Part shown: piece after piece, positions 12,846 through 23,800 of the stretch
How positions within the stretch are numbered: position 1 is the first letter of the stretch
How the letters are laid out: every line of letters begins with the position of its first letter
Assembly (NCBI GenBank): GCA_036320915.1
Contig: JAXBDG010000002.1
Span: forward strand, 62,001 to 126,000
Source of the DNA: Linnemannia elongata
Lineage: Eukaryota; Mortierellomycota; Mortierellomycetes; Mortierellales; Mortierellaceae
Direction: 5' to 3'
Length of the DNA stretch: 64,000 nucleotides
Program-made: the position numbers and the translations under genes
Notes under the pieces: model-generated
What the model was told of the DNA's origin: nothing
What the model saw: the letters and a program-made list of their open reading frames with translations, nothing else
The model's database searches: none

Positions 12846-12884
<39 letters not shown>
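12846..12884 (-). repeat. poly-A (sense) tract inside kinase intron 4
   Basis: 39 T on the plus strand lie between donor 12940 and acceptor 12799 of the interrupted kinase gene, so they are spliced out. A continuous frame across it would encode a polylysine run, which is not credible as protein. Confidence 0.8.
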
Positions 12885-12885
<1 letters not shown>

Positions 12886-14213
12886 GTAGACTCGTTCCAG
12901 TTGAGCTCATTCAACATTGTCCTCAGAATCGGTCACTTACCCAACGGTGATGCTGAGCCGTGTCTTACTGACCATCTGGTGGAAGATCACACCAAGCGAG
13001 AAGACGTCAATCTTGTCGCTGTGGACCTTCCCCTCCTGGACCTCCGGTGCCCAGTAGCCAGGAGTCCCAGCCGTCCGCTTACTGAATAGACGGTTGAATA
13101 GAAACAAATGACATTACAATTGAATAGTAACACATGTTAGTCGTCGAAAGGTGCTTTGGTATTGCCTATGTGTGCATCAATTGCTACCTATTAATAATGT
13201 TCATTTGCGTTGACATACCTGACGACTGAAGACTCCTCTGCGAGCCCAAGATCCGTGATCTTGAGCTGCATCCCTGTGTCTACCAGCACGTTCTAAGGCT
13301 TGAGATCGCAATGGCGGATCCCTGCCCCATGGATGTGGCTCAAACCAGCCACGAGCTGTCTGCCGAAGAACCTGATCTCCGCGACCGACAAGGGTGCGCG
13401 GTTGACCAGGAGGGCGTGAAAGTCTCGCAGCTGGTAGAGCTGCATCAAGAGACAGGGTCCGCGCACGTCCTCAACAACGCCGTAGAACTTCACAACGTTG
13501 TCGTGGCCTTGCACCCTACTCAAGAAGCAAGCTTCCTTTCGGATCTGTGCGTGATAACAAACAAGAATGTGAGTACCAACAAGAGTTAGTAAATGCATAT
13601 TTGCAAACAACATATGTTTGAGTTATATAGTATTCAATCATTAAAAGTTTTATCTTACCATTGCAATCCTCGCCGTGGGCTTCGGGACCTTCAGGGTCAT
13701 CTTCTCTCCGCTGCTGCTACGAACAACGTGAACAGCGCCAAAGCTGCCTTCAGCGATGGGCCTGCCATTCACGTCGACGTACAGGGCTCCTGTGACCTCA
13801 TCGCGAAAGGTCACTTCGGACGGCACCTATGACACAAGAATGAGACGTGAGTTGATGGATCTCGGTTAGCTCTCATGTTTACAGGTTGCACTCTACGAAT
13901 ACTTTATTTCACCCCAAGAAGCATATCAATTGACCTGTCGTTGTACCTGTTCAGCACCGGAGAGGTTGGATGCTTCCACTCGAGCAGGAGCAAGGCGATT
14001 ACTGACCTTGAGGATGCTCTTGTCGTTCGAGACAGAGCCGTAATCCTCAGGGTAGTACGAGCCGCTGCTGAGTGGGTAAGGTATGTACGGTAGCTCGGGG
14101 ATATCAAGAACGCGATTGGGGCTCACGACCAAAGGGAGAGCCTGTTGCAGCAGCTCCTCTTGGTGTTGCTCCTGTTCGTGTTGATGATTGTGTCCAGCCT
14201 GAGCAGACGTGAC

Positions 14214-14237
14214 GGGGGGGGGGGGGGGGGGGGGGGG
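14214..14237 (-). repeat. C24 homopolymer coding for eight prolines
   Basis: 24 G on the plus strand sit inside exon 1 of the interrupted kinase and read as CCC codons. Its length divides by three, so the frame is kept here, but slippage would destroy it. Confidence 0.8.
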
Positions 14238-14873
14238 TTGGTGGAAGGGGGAAGGAGAGTTGAAGAGCGTATAGCTGTCGTTTTGCATGCTGAATACTAG
14301 AATCGTGTGCAGTTGGTGAAGAAGAGAAGAAGAGAAGAAGAGAAGAGAAGAAGAGAGAGAGAATCGAGTTTAAGAGTTGTTGTTGTTAGATTATTTTTTT
14401 TTTTTCGTTCGTTGCATGGGTGCCTGGGAGAGGAGGGATCGACAGCATTAACGATAGAATGTAACCACCCTTGTTTTGTAATACCTTTTCAATTCAATTG
14501 AATCGCTGCATTCGTGGGAACGAGGAGTGAAAGGAAGTAGGGGGGGGGAAGTTCATTATACGTTATGCATGTATACGACTTTGCCGCGCTGATTCCCTCC
14601 CTTTCATTCTCTATTTGCCTCCACTCACCTTGTACAACGGAGCAAGACAAGTACAACCATACCAACGCAATAAGATATTAATGCTTATGGTAAGGTTGCC
14701 TTTGCGTTTATTTCATGGATTTTTCTTCGCATGAGCTTTGTTTTCTGTTGCTGTACTACAATGGCCTCTAGTTTGCTTCGCGTTGTTGTCTTGCTGTTTT
14801 GTTTTGTTTGATTGTTTGGCTGGGCAACTCGACTGAATAACTCGTGGTCTTCCTTTTTCGTGTGTTTGCGGTA

Positions 14874-15355
14874 TCGTTTGTTCCCGCGGTCATCATTCCC
14901 AGCGTACTCCTTGAAACCTCTTTTCCTCCGCGCCTTCGCGTCGTTCTTTTCTTTTTTCCTGCCCGCGGGTTGACTGCTGAGCCAATAGAATGCGTTCGGG
15001 AAAGATATGGGAAAAAAGAGGGCACACGACCAAAGCCAAGGCGAAGAGGCAAAAAAAAAAGTGACTGCATAATATTAATTTATTGAGCGGACCATCAGTC
15101 CGTGCGGGAGTAGGCAATCTGTCTTGATTGCTGATGGTCGTTGTTGAATTACTTTTTTTTCATTTTCTTGCAGGATCGGGCTTTTGTTCCCGCACTCGGC
15201 ATGACCTTTTTACTCTTTTCCTCTGCGCCTTCGCGTCTTTCTTTTCCTTTTCCTGTCTCCGGAGGAACCAATAGAATGCGTTCGGTAAAAGCACACGACC
15301 AAAGTCAAGGCATAAAGGCGCATTTTTTTTTTTTTTTTTTGAGTGGACCGTGGGA
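14874..15355 (+). repeat. two diverged direct copies of a ~180-bp sequence
   Basis: Copy A (14874-15060) and copy B (15175-15355) share ordered blocks: GCGCCTTCGCGTC, CCAATAGAATGCGTTCGG and GCACACGACCAAAG followed by CAAGGC. They share pyrimidine spacers in between, and each is followed by an A or T run and a GAGYGGACC block. Copy centres are about 300 bp apart. Confidence 0.75.
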
Positions 15356-15696
15356 AGAGTCCCTCCGTCTTGACTCAGGACTGTTGGTTTTTCAATATAA
15401 TATCAACCTCGTCGCTTTGTCTTCTCTTTCTTTTTTTTTCCTTCTTCCACCCTTCCCACGCCCTTCCCTCCCACCCTTCCCTCTTTCCCAACCCTTGCTT
15501 GCCAAGCCTTTTGTTTTCCTTTGCTGACTCGGGGCTCGCCTGCTCTTCTTAGCCCTCTGCTCATGTCTCTCTGCCTCTCTGCCTCTGTCCATCTTCTTTC
15601 TTTCTCTCTCTTTCCATTTCCTTTCCCCCCTTTGCCTTCGTTTGCTTTCACTAATTTGTCTTCTTTCTTACTCTCCTCATTTCTCTTCCTTTTATT

Positions 15697-15699
<3 letters not shown>

Positions 15700-15760
<61 letters not shown>
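15700..15760 (+). repeat. CT dinucleotide microsatellite, ~30 units
   Basis: A perfect CT run in the gene-poor region, flanked by a longer pyrimidine stretch from ~15420. Confidence 0.9.
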
Positions 15761-15767
<7 letters not shown>

Positions 15768-17334
15768 TCATTTGACATGGAGGAACCTCATGAACAATGG
15801 TCGAGAGTACATCAAGGACAAAACATTCAAGATCGATAGAGCGATGCCGTAGCAGAGCTCACTCGCCATCACTAAGGAAAGTACAAGGTCATCCACCACA
15901 CTGTTTTCTTATGACCCCCGTTATGTTATGGCTGAATCTATTTTCCTATTGTCAGCCAATGGACAAGTAGTTCTATGAGGGGAAAAGGGGGGGCTGTAGC
16001 TCATTCTTTTTGATGGGGTGCTCGGTAAAAGGCCATATACCTTCTGTATATCGGCTGCGGTTTGTCGAATCTACACTCTTCATCCACATGGGTGCTAATG
16101 CCTGCATACGGAAAGGTGTAATTGCGTCGTCCTAGCCTCATCCACTATAGTCGAATTTTCGTGAAGCCTGAAAGTTGCAGGTGCCCATGTGTGTGCTCCG
16201 AGTGCTATGGGGCAAACTGAAAATCCTCTTCGGGTATTCTGGATGCATCAAGAATGGATACGGTTTCTTCATTCTTTTCTGGTATTACTTGGATCCTCTT
16301 GTGATAATGAGTAGCAGGTGATGATGCGGAGGGTGAGATGGCCCATACCCACTGGCTGAGTCTGCTTCTTGTTATCGCTTGGCAGCTATGTATTGAGAGA
16401 GTAAAAAGGAACAGAAAACAATTGTGGCTGCTGGAGGGCATAGGAGAAGGATAATGAGGCGTTGGTCAGAGGGTTGTGTTAGATGATCTTGGTCGGTTCA
16501 CTTTCCAGTTTTTCACTGACACCTTTTTTTCCTTCCATGTTTCCTTCTTCATGTTCCTGCAATTGTCAATGTTTGCGGAAGTGCATAGCACAGGATATGC
16601 TTTGAAGGTTAGACACTACGAACTAAATAATACCATCGGATTGTTGATTAACTGACGTGGCTGACATGGTGCAGCATTCTTGGTATTTATTCAGAAGTCT
16701 GTGAGAAATGATCAAACGGAAAATGCGAAGCTGTGCGCCTCATTTGTTCGCGGAGTGAGTGAGAGAGCCAATGCTTTCCCCTTTCCTTATCTTTACTTCT
16801 TCCTCGACAGGGCCTGTGATGAGGTTCCTCATTCTACTTCTCTTTGTATAATATTGCAGAGTATAGCAATCGACAGTATTCATTGTTTGCCTTCTTGGTA
16901 ACTGCCAAGCACTACCCTTTGTGCCTGTCAAGTGCTACACACAACTCCTTTGCTCTGCATTTTTTGCCTTAATTCTCTGTTGAAGCAGTAAAGCAAAGTT
17001 CTAGCTCTGTGCAAATATTGGTGGCAAATCTTCGAGGACTGTGGATAAAATTGCGTACACCTCGCCTCTTCGCCCCCACGCGTTCTTTTGTTCTTTGTTT
17101 CTCTGTTTCATTCATAACTCAACGCGTCAAACCGATCAATCACACACATGCACGCACTCATTACTCAGATCGCTTTCTCGAGACGCAAACCACAACAAAT
17201 ACAAAGACTAGTTCGCAGACCTAGCATCCTGATGTAAAAAAAAAAAAAAAAGAAATAAAATAAAAAAATAATAACCTTACCCTGCAAGGAATCGTGGTAC
17301 GAAGGTTTTAATATTATAATGGTAAAGACTTCCT

Positions 17335-17379
17335 GTCTTGGCTGCCGAGGCCATCGTCACAGAAGTCACTTTCAAAGAG
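17335..17379 (-). pseudogene. relic of the interrupted kinase's C-terminus
   Basis: 45 bp match the plus-strand sequence at 12282-12326 with 37 identities and no gap. On the minus strand it reads QLFESDFCDDGLGSQD, against DLFGSDFRDDGRGTQD in the kinase gene, in the same relation of strand and frame. Flanking sequence upstream contains a stop and no recognisable kinase. It is best read as a decayed fragment of a paralogue. Confidence 0.5.
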
Positions 17380-18490
17380 TTGCGCAACCTTGAAGATCCT
17401 TTTACAATTAGCCCTGCCTGTTGCTATGCTCATGTCCTAACGGGACAAGTTGTCGAGATAGATGGCAAGTACTGCGGAAATCGCAGGGTTATCCGGTGTA
17501 CTGGGCACTCGGACAACGTCAGTGTCGAGGATGATATTGGTGTTGGTGGCGAGTTGTATGGTAGTGGGGTTGTCGTAGTTGGTTGCCATGAGGCCTTCGA
17601 GAGCTGAAGGGGTAATGTTGGTGTTGATTTCGGTAGCGTGGGAGGTATCGCAGTTGTTGGTGGTTGATGTTATGTTGTGCTTGTCAGGGTCATATCACAC
17701 TAACCGGCCTTGATTGTTGATGTTGTAGGTGATTGCGCTCTGTTCCTGTAAAGTGCGGGCTATGGTCGTGTTGTTTTTTATCCGAGGCGACTAAGGGCGG
17801 ATTCCTGACGAAGACGGACTGTGACAGGTGGACATGTGAACAAAGGAAGGGAATAAAGAAAAAAGGGAGGAAGGAAGTCAAGAAAGAGGTGGCTAGAACC
17901 GCTTTGGCCTCTCTTCTTCTTATCCTCGTTCAGCAACAGGGAATAAGTCGACTAGCAGGACTGTTCTGCGGGTAAGATGCCGTAACAAAAAGTGTCTTAT
18001 AATAAATGGTTACCATATTATTCTGGACGCACAAGATAATACCGGAGATGACAACGGGGAAGTGCCCCCAAAGGGATCTGCATGATCGTGGTTTCTCCAG
18101 TGTAACTTACATGATTTGGTGGCGCTTTTTTTTAAGCGAACAAACTCGCTTTGTTTTTTTAGCGGGTTGGTTGTATTGGTGAATGGCTCACACGAGCGGA
18201 TCTTTATCTCTTATTAAACATATTGAATGCGTTCTGTGCCTGACCCAACTTTTCATTCCGCGAACAACAACAACAACGATCAAGGTCAAAGAAGACGAGA
18301 AAAAGGGGAAAGGGAACAAAATTCATTTTCCTCTTTTTGTTCTTTTTTGTCTCCCTTCTCCCCTCTCACTTCTCCGTCCTCCTTCCCCTTTCGCCACTCT
18401 TTTCTTTCCCTCCATTACCTTTCTTTCTCATCCCAACCATCAACCAACCCATCAACCTCCGAAACCTCAAAGCAAGAAAAAAAAAAAAGG

Positions 18491-20549
18491 ATGCTGGCAA
18501 GGATTCTCCTCGGGATCCTCTACACGGCCACAGGCCTCGCCATCATCGGAACCATCGTCCTCCACAATCATGCCCGCCTCACCTGTCATTGGAACTGGGA
18601 CTCGAAGGAATCCTTCATGAGGATGGTCGTCTTTGCTGACCCACAGATGGAGGGTGATGCAAAGATCCGACGTCTTGGGAAGCGAGGTAAACTTTCATCT
18701 TTTTTTTCTCTTTGGCGGTGGGCTGGAAGAAGGAAGGAAGAGAGAGAGAGAGAACGGACCAGGCGACAGCCCTACTTTTTTTCTTTGTCCTTGTTTCCTC
18801 CCTCGGATTGGCGCTGGAGCAACGACACAGCAGACCCTCTTTTCGCTCTCTACCCCACACGACACTTTCACTTTCTTCAATGGCTCACCATTGTTGCACA
18901 GAGAAACGAAAAAAAAGGTCTAGAAGACTCGTCTCTTCACCTACGCACTCCCACTAACATACTCTCCTTCGTTCACCCCATCTGCAACCAAACAGCTCAT
19001 GTGGACCTAGCATTCAACGACGCATTCATGCGTCATATCTACAAGAAGATGATGTCTCCCTCCTGGGAACCCCTCGCCTACCTCTCCTCCCTCCTCTCCC
19101 GCTCAACAACTCATACCCCGCGGTCCCCCACGCATGTCAGCATCTTGGGAGACCTCTTCTCAAGTCAATGGATTGATGATACGGAATTCGATGTTCGTGT
19201 TGCTCGTTACCGGTCCATCTTTCCCGACCCTTCCTTGTCAACCTCAGGATCAGTAGCAAGAACAGTAGGAGCAGGAGACGGGAGCAGTGTACCGGTGATG
19301 ATCAACATTACAGGAAACCACGATATCGGATATGGATACGACATCTCGCAGGACCGGGTCGAGCGGTGGGAGCAGGTCTTTGGCAAGTCCAACTTTATCA
19401 GTTCTGTGGATATCCCAACCGCCGCCGTTGTTGGAAGTGAGAATGATACGGACTCTAGGAGGATGCAGAGCAGTAATGGAAGCGAAACCCGCCACGGGAG
19501 CAGTAGGAAGTTACATTTGGTTGTTCTTAATACCATGCTCCTCGACGGACCATCGTCGGACGAGGTAATAACCCATGTCTTCTTTTTTTGTACATTTGAA
19601 CGGTCAATATCTGAAATCAGTCTGTCCCATCACCACTAACGGCTACCTTTTCTGATTTATTGTGTTGACAAATAGAACCTGCGAGGACAGACATGGGAGT
19701 TCTTGCAGGAGGCATCATCGTTGAAGGAGAACAACCCCCAGGACAAGATCGTCCTGTTGACACATATCCCCTTCCACAAGGAGCAAGGTATCTGCGTTGA
19801 CCCTCCAGATATCCGTGTCCACTGGTATGTTTCCTCCTTTTTTTTCATCTTTTGATCACAAATTTGTTTAATTTGACACATAACCAATTAACGCCCATCG
19901 AAACTTGTTCAACATACACACATTCATCTCATCCACCAAAAAACCCCCCCCTAACCTAATCAATATCTGTTTCTTCTCTTTCTCTAGGGACAACACAATT
20001 ATTGAGCAGACGATGTTGACACCAAACACAACACAGTGGATCTTGAACACCCTCCGACCGGACTTTGTCCTCAACGGACATGACCACTACGGATGCGATG
20101 TTGTTCATACCCTCGAGCACGGTCAGGATACCTGGGTCGCCTCTGCCACCGACCTCTCCCTCCCAGTTTCTTCTGGTTCATCGCAGGAAGAAGGACAGCG
20201 AGCAAAGAGTGTGCGCGAAGTCACACAACGGTCCATGATGGCAGAGTTTGGTGGATACTCTGGACTCTTCGAAATCAAGATCCCTTCCACCTCATCATCC
20301 TCATTTGCTTCTGAAAACAACAACAGCAACAGCAACAGTAGCGAGGATGAACTAGAGTTCCACTACACGGCATGCGGATTCTTTAACGACCTCCAAGTCT
20401 GGACCGTCATCGTCACAGATCTGATCGTCGTTATCCTTTGGGCTCTCTTCGGACTCGCTCATCTCATCGCCTCTTCACTCGCATCTTTGGGACAAGCAAG
20501 GAAAAAGACCCAAGTCTCATTGCCCTACGAAAAACAAAAACTTCTTTAG
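18491..20549 (+). CDS. ted1: Ted1/Cdc1/PGAP5-type metallophosphoesterase (GPI-anchor remodelling)
   Basis: Exons 18491-18686, 18996-19564, 19676-19824 and 19988-20549 sum to 1476, giving 491 aa. An N-terminal membrane segment (residues ~4-24) precedes a calcineurin-like phosphoesterase domain. Motifs in order: VVFADPQ (D50), HVDLAFNDAFM, SILGDLFSSQW, NITGNHDIGYG, VLLTHIPFH, and NGHDHYGC. A second membrane helix lies near the C-terminus (VWTVIVTDLIVVILWALFGL). Two terminal helices flanking the enzyme match the ER-resident Ted1/Cdc1/MPPE1 family. That family removes ethanolamine phosphate from GPI mannose and permits ER exit of GPI proteins. The start was chosen at 18491 because the downstream residues form the signal anchor and an A-rich context precedes it. 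A Ser/Asn-rich insert (~residues 415-430) is low complexity. No key residue is missing. Confidence 0.9.
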
Positions 20550-20879
20550 AAAAAAAGTAATAACTATTTATCCATTCATCTCGCTCTTTTCTCCACTCAC
20601 TTCACAACAAGATGCTGGCAATCGATGGTGTTTTTGTATACAGAATTTCATTGAGCTACTGACGAAGGGGAAAAGAGAAAACTAGAATACAATCGAAAGG
20701 AGATGGAAAAGGTACAAAGATCATGAAGGAAGAAAAAAACAAAGAAGTAGCATGAAAAGGAAGGGTAATCAGAAAAAGTTGAGCGCAACGATAACTGGCA
20801 TGACTGCGAGCGCATAACAAGCCGTGCCAAAAGTAGCAGCTCTTGGTCGCAGTGTCGGTCGTGTTGTAGTTGCGAGGCT
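20550..20879. other. convergent 3' spacer between Ted1-like and Cdc4 genes
   Basis: 330 bp of 3' untranslated sequence from both converging genes; A-rich on the plus strand. No gene is seen. Confidence 0.6.
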
Positions 20880-23800
20880 TTATGCGGCAGCTTGACCAGG
20901 AGGACCCGCAATAGCAGGCAGTCCAGCTCCAGCTCCTGCAGCCACTGCAGCAGCGCCAGCTCCACCTGCCGGTACTCCAACTCCTCCAGCAACATCATCC
21001 ACCGGCAGAGCTGGAGCATTCTCAAACGGCTCCTCAATTCCATACACTCCATAATCCAGCACCTATAAGTATATGAAAAAAAGAATATAAAGATGCATAA
21101 GCAATTGTTCCAGTTGAAAAAAGTATCTAAATGAACATCAATCAAACCACAGGCATAGAAATAAAAACTCACCTCAAAGTAAGTGAGGCCGTTGGGGACG
21201 TTGGCGCCATTAGCGGCAGCACGTTGGACGGCAGCGACACATCGACGCTCGTCAAACTTGACCTGCCAGACACTTCCCAATCCCGTCAACAGGTTGCGGA
21301 CAAATTTGCCAGTGTTGAAATCCCACATCTTCAAGTTTCCATCCGATCCAGAAATGACCTTGCTGCCATCGTGCTGGAAGCAAGTAATCGCAGCCGAATG
21401 CGCTGCAAGAACCCTCAGGCAGACACCACGTGCTGGGTCCCAAATCCTGACCGTGCAATCTGCTGCAGCAGACACCAAATGGTTGGCATTCAGTCCCAGC
21501 AAGCCGACCAAGGCCGCATGGCCTAATTTGATATAAAGTAATGTACATAATTCATGGTATCCGGTTAGTGGAACAATTTTATGTACCTCTCGTACAACAT
21601 CTCAGTAGCATTCCAACACAGTCAGACAGAAAGACAGACATGCATGTGCTTATTACCTTCGAGAACATGCAGGCAGGATCCATCCTCCAAAGACCAAATG
21701 CGGACAAACGAGTCCATGCTTCCACTCATGCACTGGTTACGCTCCTTGTCCAGGACAACAGAGTACACCTTTTGAGCATGACCCTGGAGACGGTGGACCA
21801 ATGTTCCCGTTACAATGTTCCAGACGCGGACAGTGCAGTCATATGAACCCGACACCAGAGTACTGCCCTCTGCTGCCAGAGCACGCACCGACTGGAGATG
21901 TCCACTCAAGGTATGCAGGAGCCACCCATTATCAGTGGGCGACATATGACCGTTCAGCTCAGGGTCAGGAAGACGCCAAACCAACAAGGTCGAGTCACGC
22001 GATCCCGTTACGATCACAGGGAACTCGGGCTCGTACTTGGGGACACCATGGGGGTCTTTGTTGACGTTCACGGGCATAACAATCTGTAGGCATCGGACAG
22101 TCGACGTGTGGCCACGGAAGACATGCGTGCAGATGCCCTTTTCGATGTCCCAGACGCGAACAGTCCTGTCGGTTGCTCCAGAGACGAGCGTATTGCCGCG
22201 GTATTGCAAAGCCCAAACACCTCCCTCGTGACCGTCCAACTTCTTGAGGCGGTTTCCGGTGACAGTGTCGTAGACATGAATCGACTGATCGTCATAACCA
22301 GAGATGATCTTCTCTGAATCAAACTGTAGACAGGTGACGACACGGTCACTGTGTCCTCTAAACTGGATGTGCTTGGCTCTGCCCTTGGTCCAGTTCTGGC
22401 GAGTGATCCAGTGACGACGGAACAGCGCCTTGAAGGGATGGTCAGTCGAAGGTGCCATAGGGCCAAAGGGCTCCTCAATGAGGTCCTGATCCATGGCCTC
22501 ATCTTCTGAATCAGCATCGTTAAATCGTCCTGTAAGACTGGTAGTTGGCGATGGTGGTGCTGCATCAGGCGTCATAAATGCCTCCTCCTCCTGCTTGATA
22601 TCAATATCCTCTTCTGCAGTGTCGCTATCCCAATCACGACTCTTGTGGGCCGCATCGTGTTGTCCATGATGGCCAGCAGATTGATCTACCTCGTCCATCG
22701 TCACGTCGTTCGGGTAAAGAGGTGACTCTGGCAAATCTGTAGGGCGAACAATCGCGTGGTTCATACGACCCTTGCCTTTGATCATCCTCTTCTTGGCCTG
22801 CAGCTTCCTTTCCTGATAGTTGGGACGGACTCCGTAATGACCATCGATGCCGAGCTTCTGGGCAAACGCCTCTTCCTCCTCACGTTCCTCCAAGACGAAT
22901 CCTTCTCTCTGGAACTGGTGCATCCAGATATGGGCGTCAGAATCGACAACAACACGCCATTGCTTGCTAACTTGGGCTGCCTTGCAAAGACTGCGACCGT
23001 CCAAGAAGCGGAGAATGTTGCGGCTAAGTTCGATGGGCAAGAGTGACAAAAAGTCTTGCTTCATGGTTGCCAGGATGATGGAGCTCACAAACTGAAGAGT
23101 GGGCGCGGGACTGCGACGAAGAAAGTGGAAAAGCATGTACGACTGCAGGCTCGAGGGAAGGGCGTCAAAGGTCGCAATCATAGCAGGCAGATCCAACAAG
23201 GTCGAGGTTTGCCCGACACCGGCCTGCTGCAGAGATCGTTCGATATCCATCTCTCCATCGATTTCCTCATCGTCCTCGGTATAGATCTCTTCATCTTCAC
23301 CCTCACCCTCCTGGTGTGCATCTTCCTGATCATGCTGCTGGAACGTGGTCGGGACAGTCTTGTGACGTCTTCTGGTCAGGATACCATCGGAGCTCGAGCC
23401 GGCAGGTGTGACCTGGGTCAGAGCCGTAGGAGAGAGCGACGGTGAGGGAAGACCAAGAGGGTCAATGGTTCCACTGAGATCTGCAACGTGAGCAGAGAGT
23501 TCTCTCGCACGCTCGGAGATCCTAGACCGACTGGGAGCAGCGGGAGTTGCGAAATCAGCAAAGGACGGAGCTGAAACAGAAGCGGCCAATTTCCGGCCAG
23601 TTTGGCCGGCAGACGATGTTTCTGAGGCAGACGCTGTTGTTGGTGCTCCAGTACCCTGGGGATGAAGAGGGGAGTTTGTCCATGGTCGCTTAGACTTTTT
23701 GTGAGGGGGTGATGATCTGTCCAAGAAATAGGCATCATCTGCTTCGGCCTTAGACATAGGGTTGGAAGATGATGATGAGGCGGGGATCAGGTTTGAAGGG

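Larger units (their letters stand above)
12252..14288 (-). pseudogene. protein kinase gene interrupted by an in-frame TAG in the catalytic loop
   Basis: Five exons: 14288-13947 (or -13935), 13826-13659, 13544-13219, 13081-12941, 12798-12252. Lengths sum to a multiple of three (~507 codons). A Gln/Pro-rich N-terminus precedes the kinase domain (residues ~130-350). Seen motifs: glycine loop GSFGAVHVV, LKVPK (VAIK-type Lys), helix-C region RKEACFL, catalytic loop HCDLKP (Asp ~250), DLG in ITDLGLAEE, GTPGYWAPE, and DVFSLGVIFHQM. Directly after HCDLKP comes TAG at 13293-13295, where an ordinary residue precedes the invariant Asn, and the frame then continues intact (NVLVDTG). No GT-AG intron can remove the stop without losing the loop. 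The C-terminal 130 residues are charged. It may be a young pseudogene, an allele, or an assembly error. Intron 4 contains 39 A on the sense strand. Confidence 0.65.
14289..18490. other. 4.2-kb gene-poor region
   Basis: No supportable gene. The stretch holds two diverged copies of a ~180-bp sequence (14874-15060 and 15175-15355) and a CT microsatellite (15700-15760). It also has a paired ACGCGT site (17078 and 17122) and a 45-bp fragment resembling the C-terminus of the interrupted kinase (17335-17379). The last 300 bp are the Ted1-like promoter and leader, with a small inverted repeat at ~18138-18156. Reading frames up to 90 codons occur but lack coherent composition. Confidence 0.6.

Noticed and set aside
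12825..12917. Possible start with a 13-lysine run in the kinase C-terminal exon
   Set aside because: The poly-A lies in a spliceable intron with good donor at 12940 and TAG acceptor at 12799; splicing restores kinase sequence.
16017..16075. tRNA-like GGGCTGTAGCTCA motif
   Set aside because: No matching B-box (GGTTCGANNCC) and no acceptor-stem pairing at the expected spacing.
16205..16441. 78-codon minus-strand frame with plausible C-terminal half
   Set aside because: No signal, domain, intron or homologue recognised; its N-terminal half resembles translated noncoding DNA. It may be a decayed exon.
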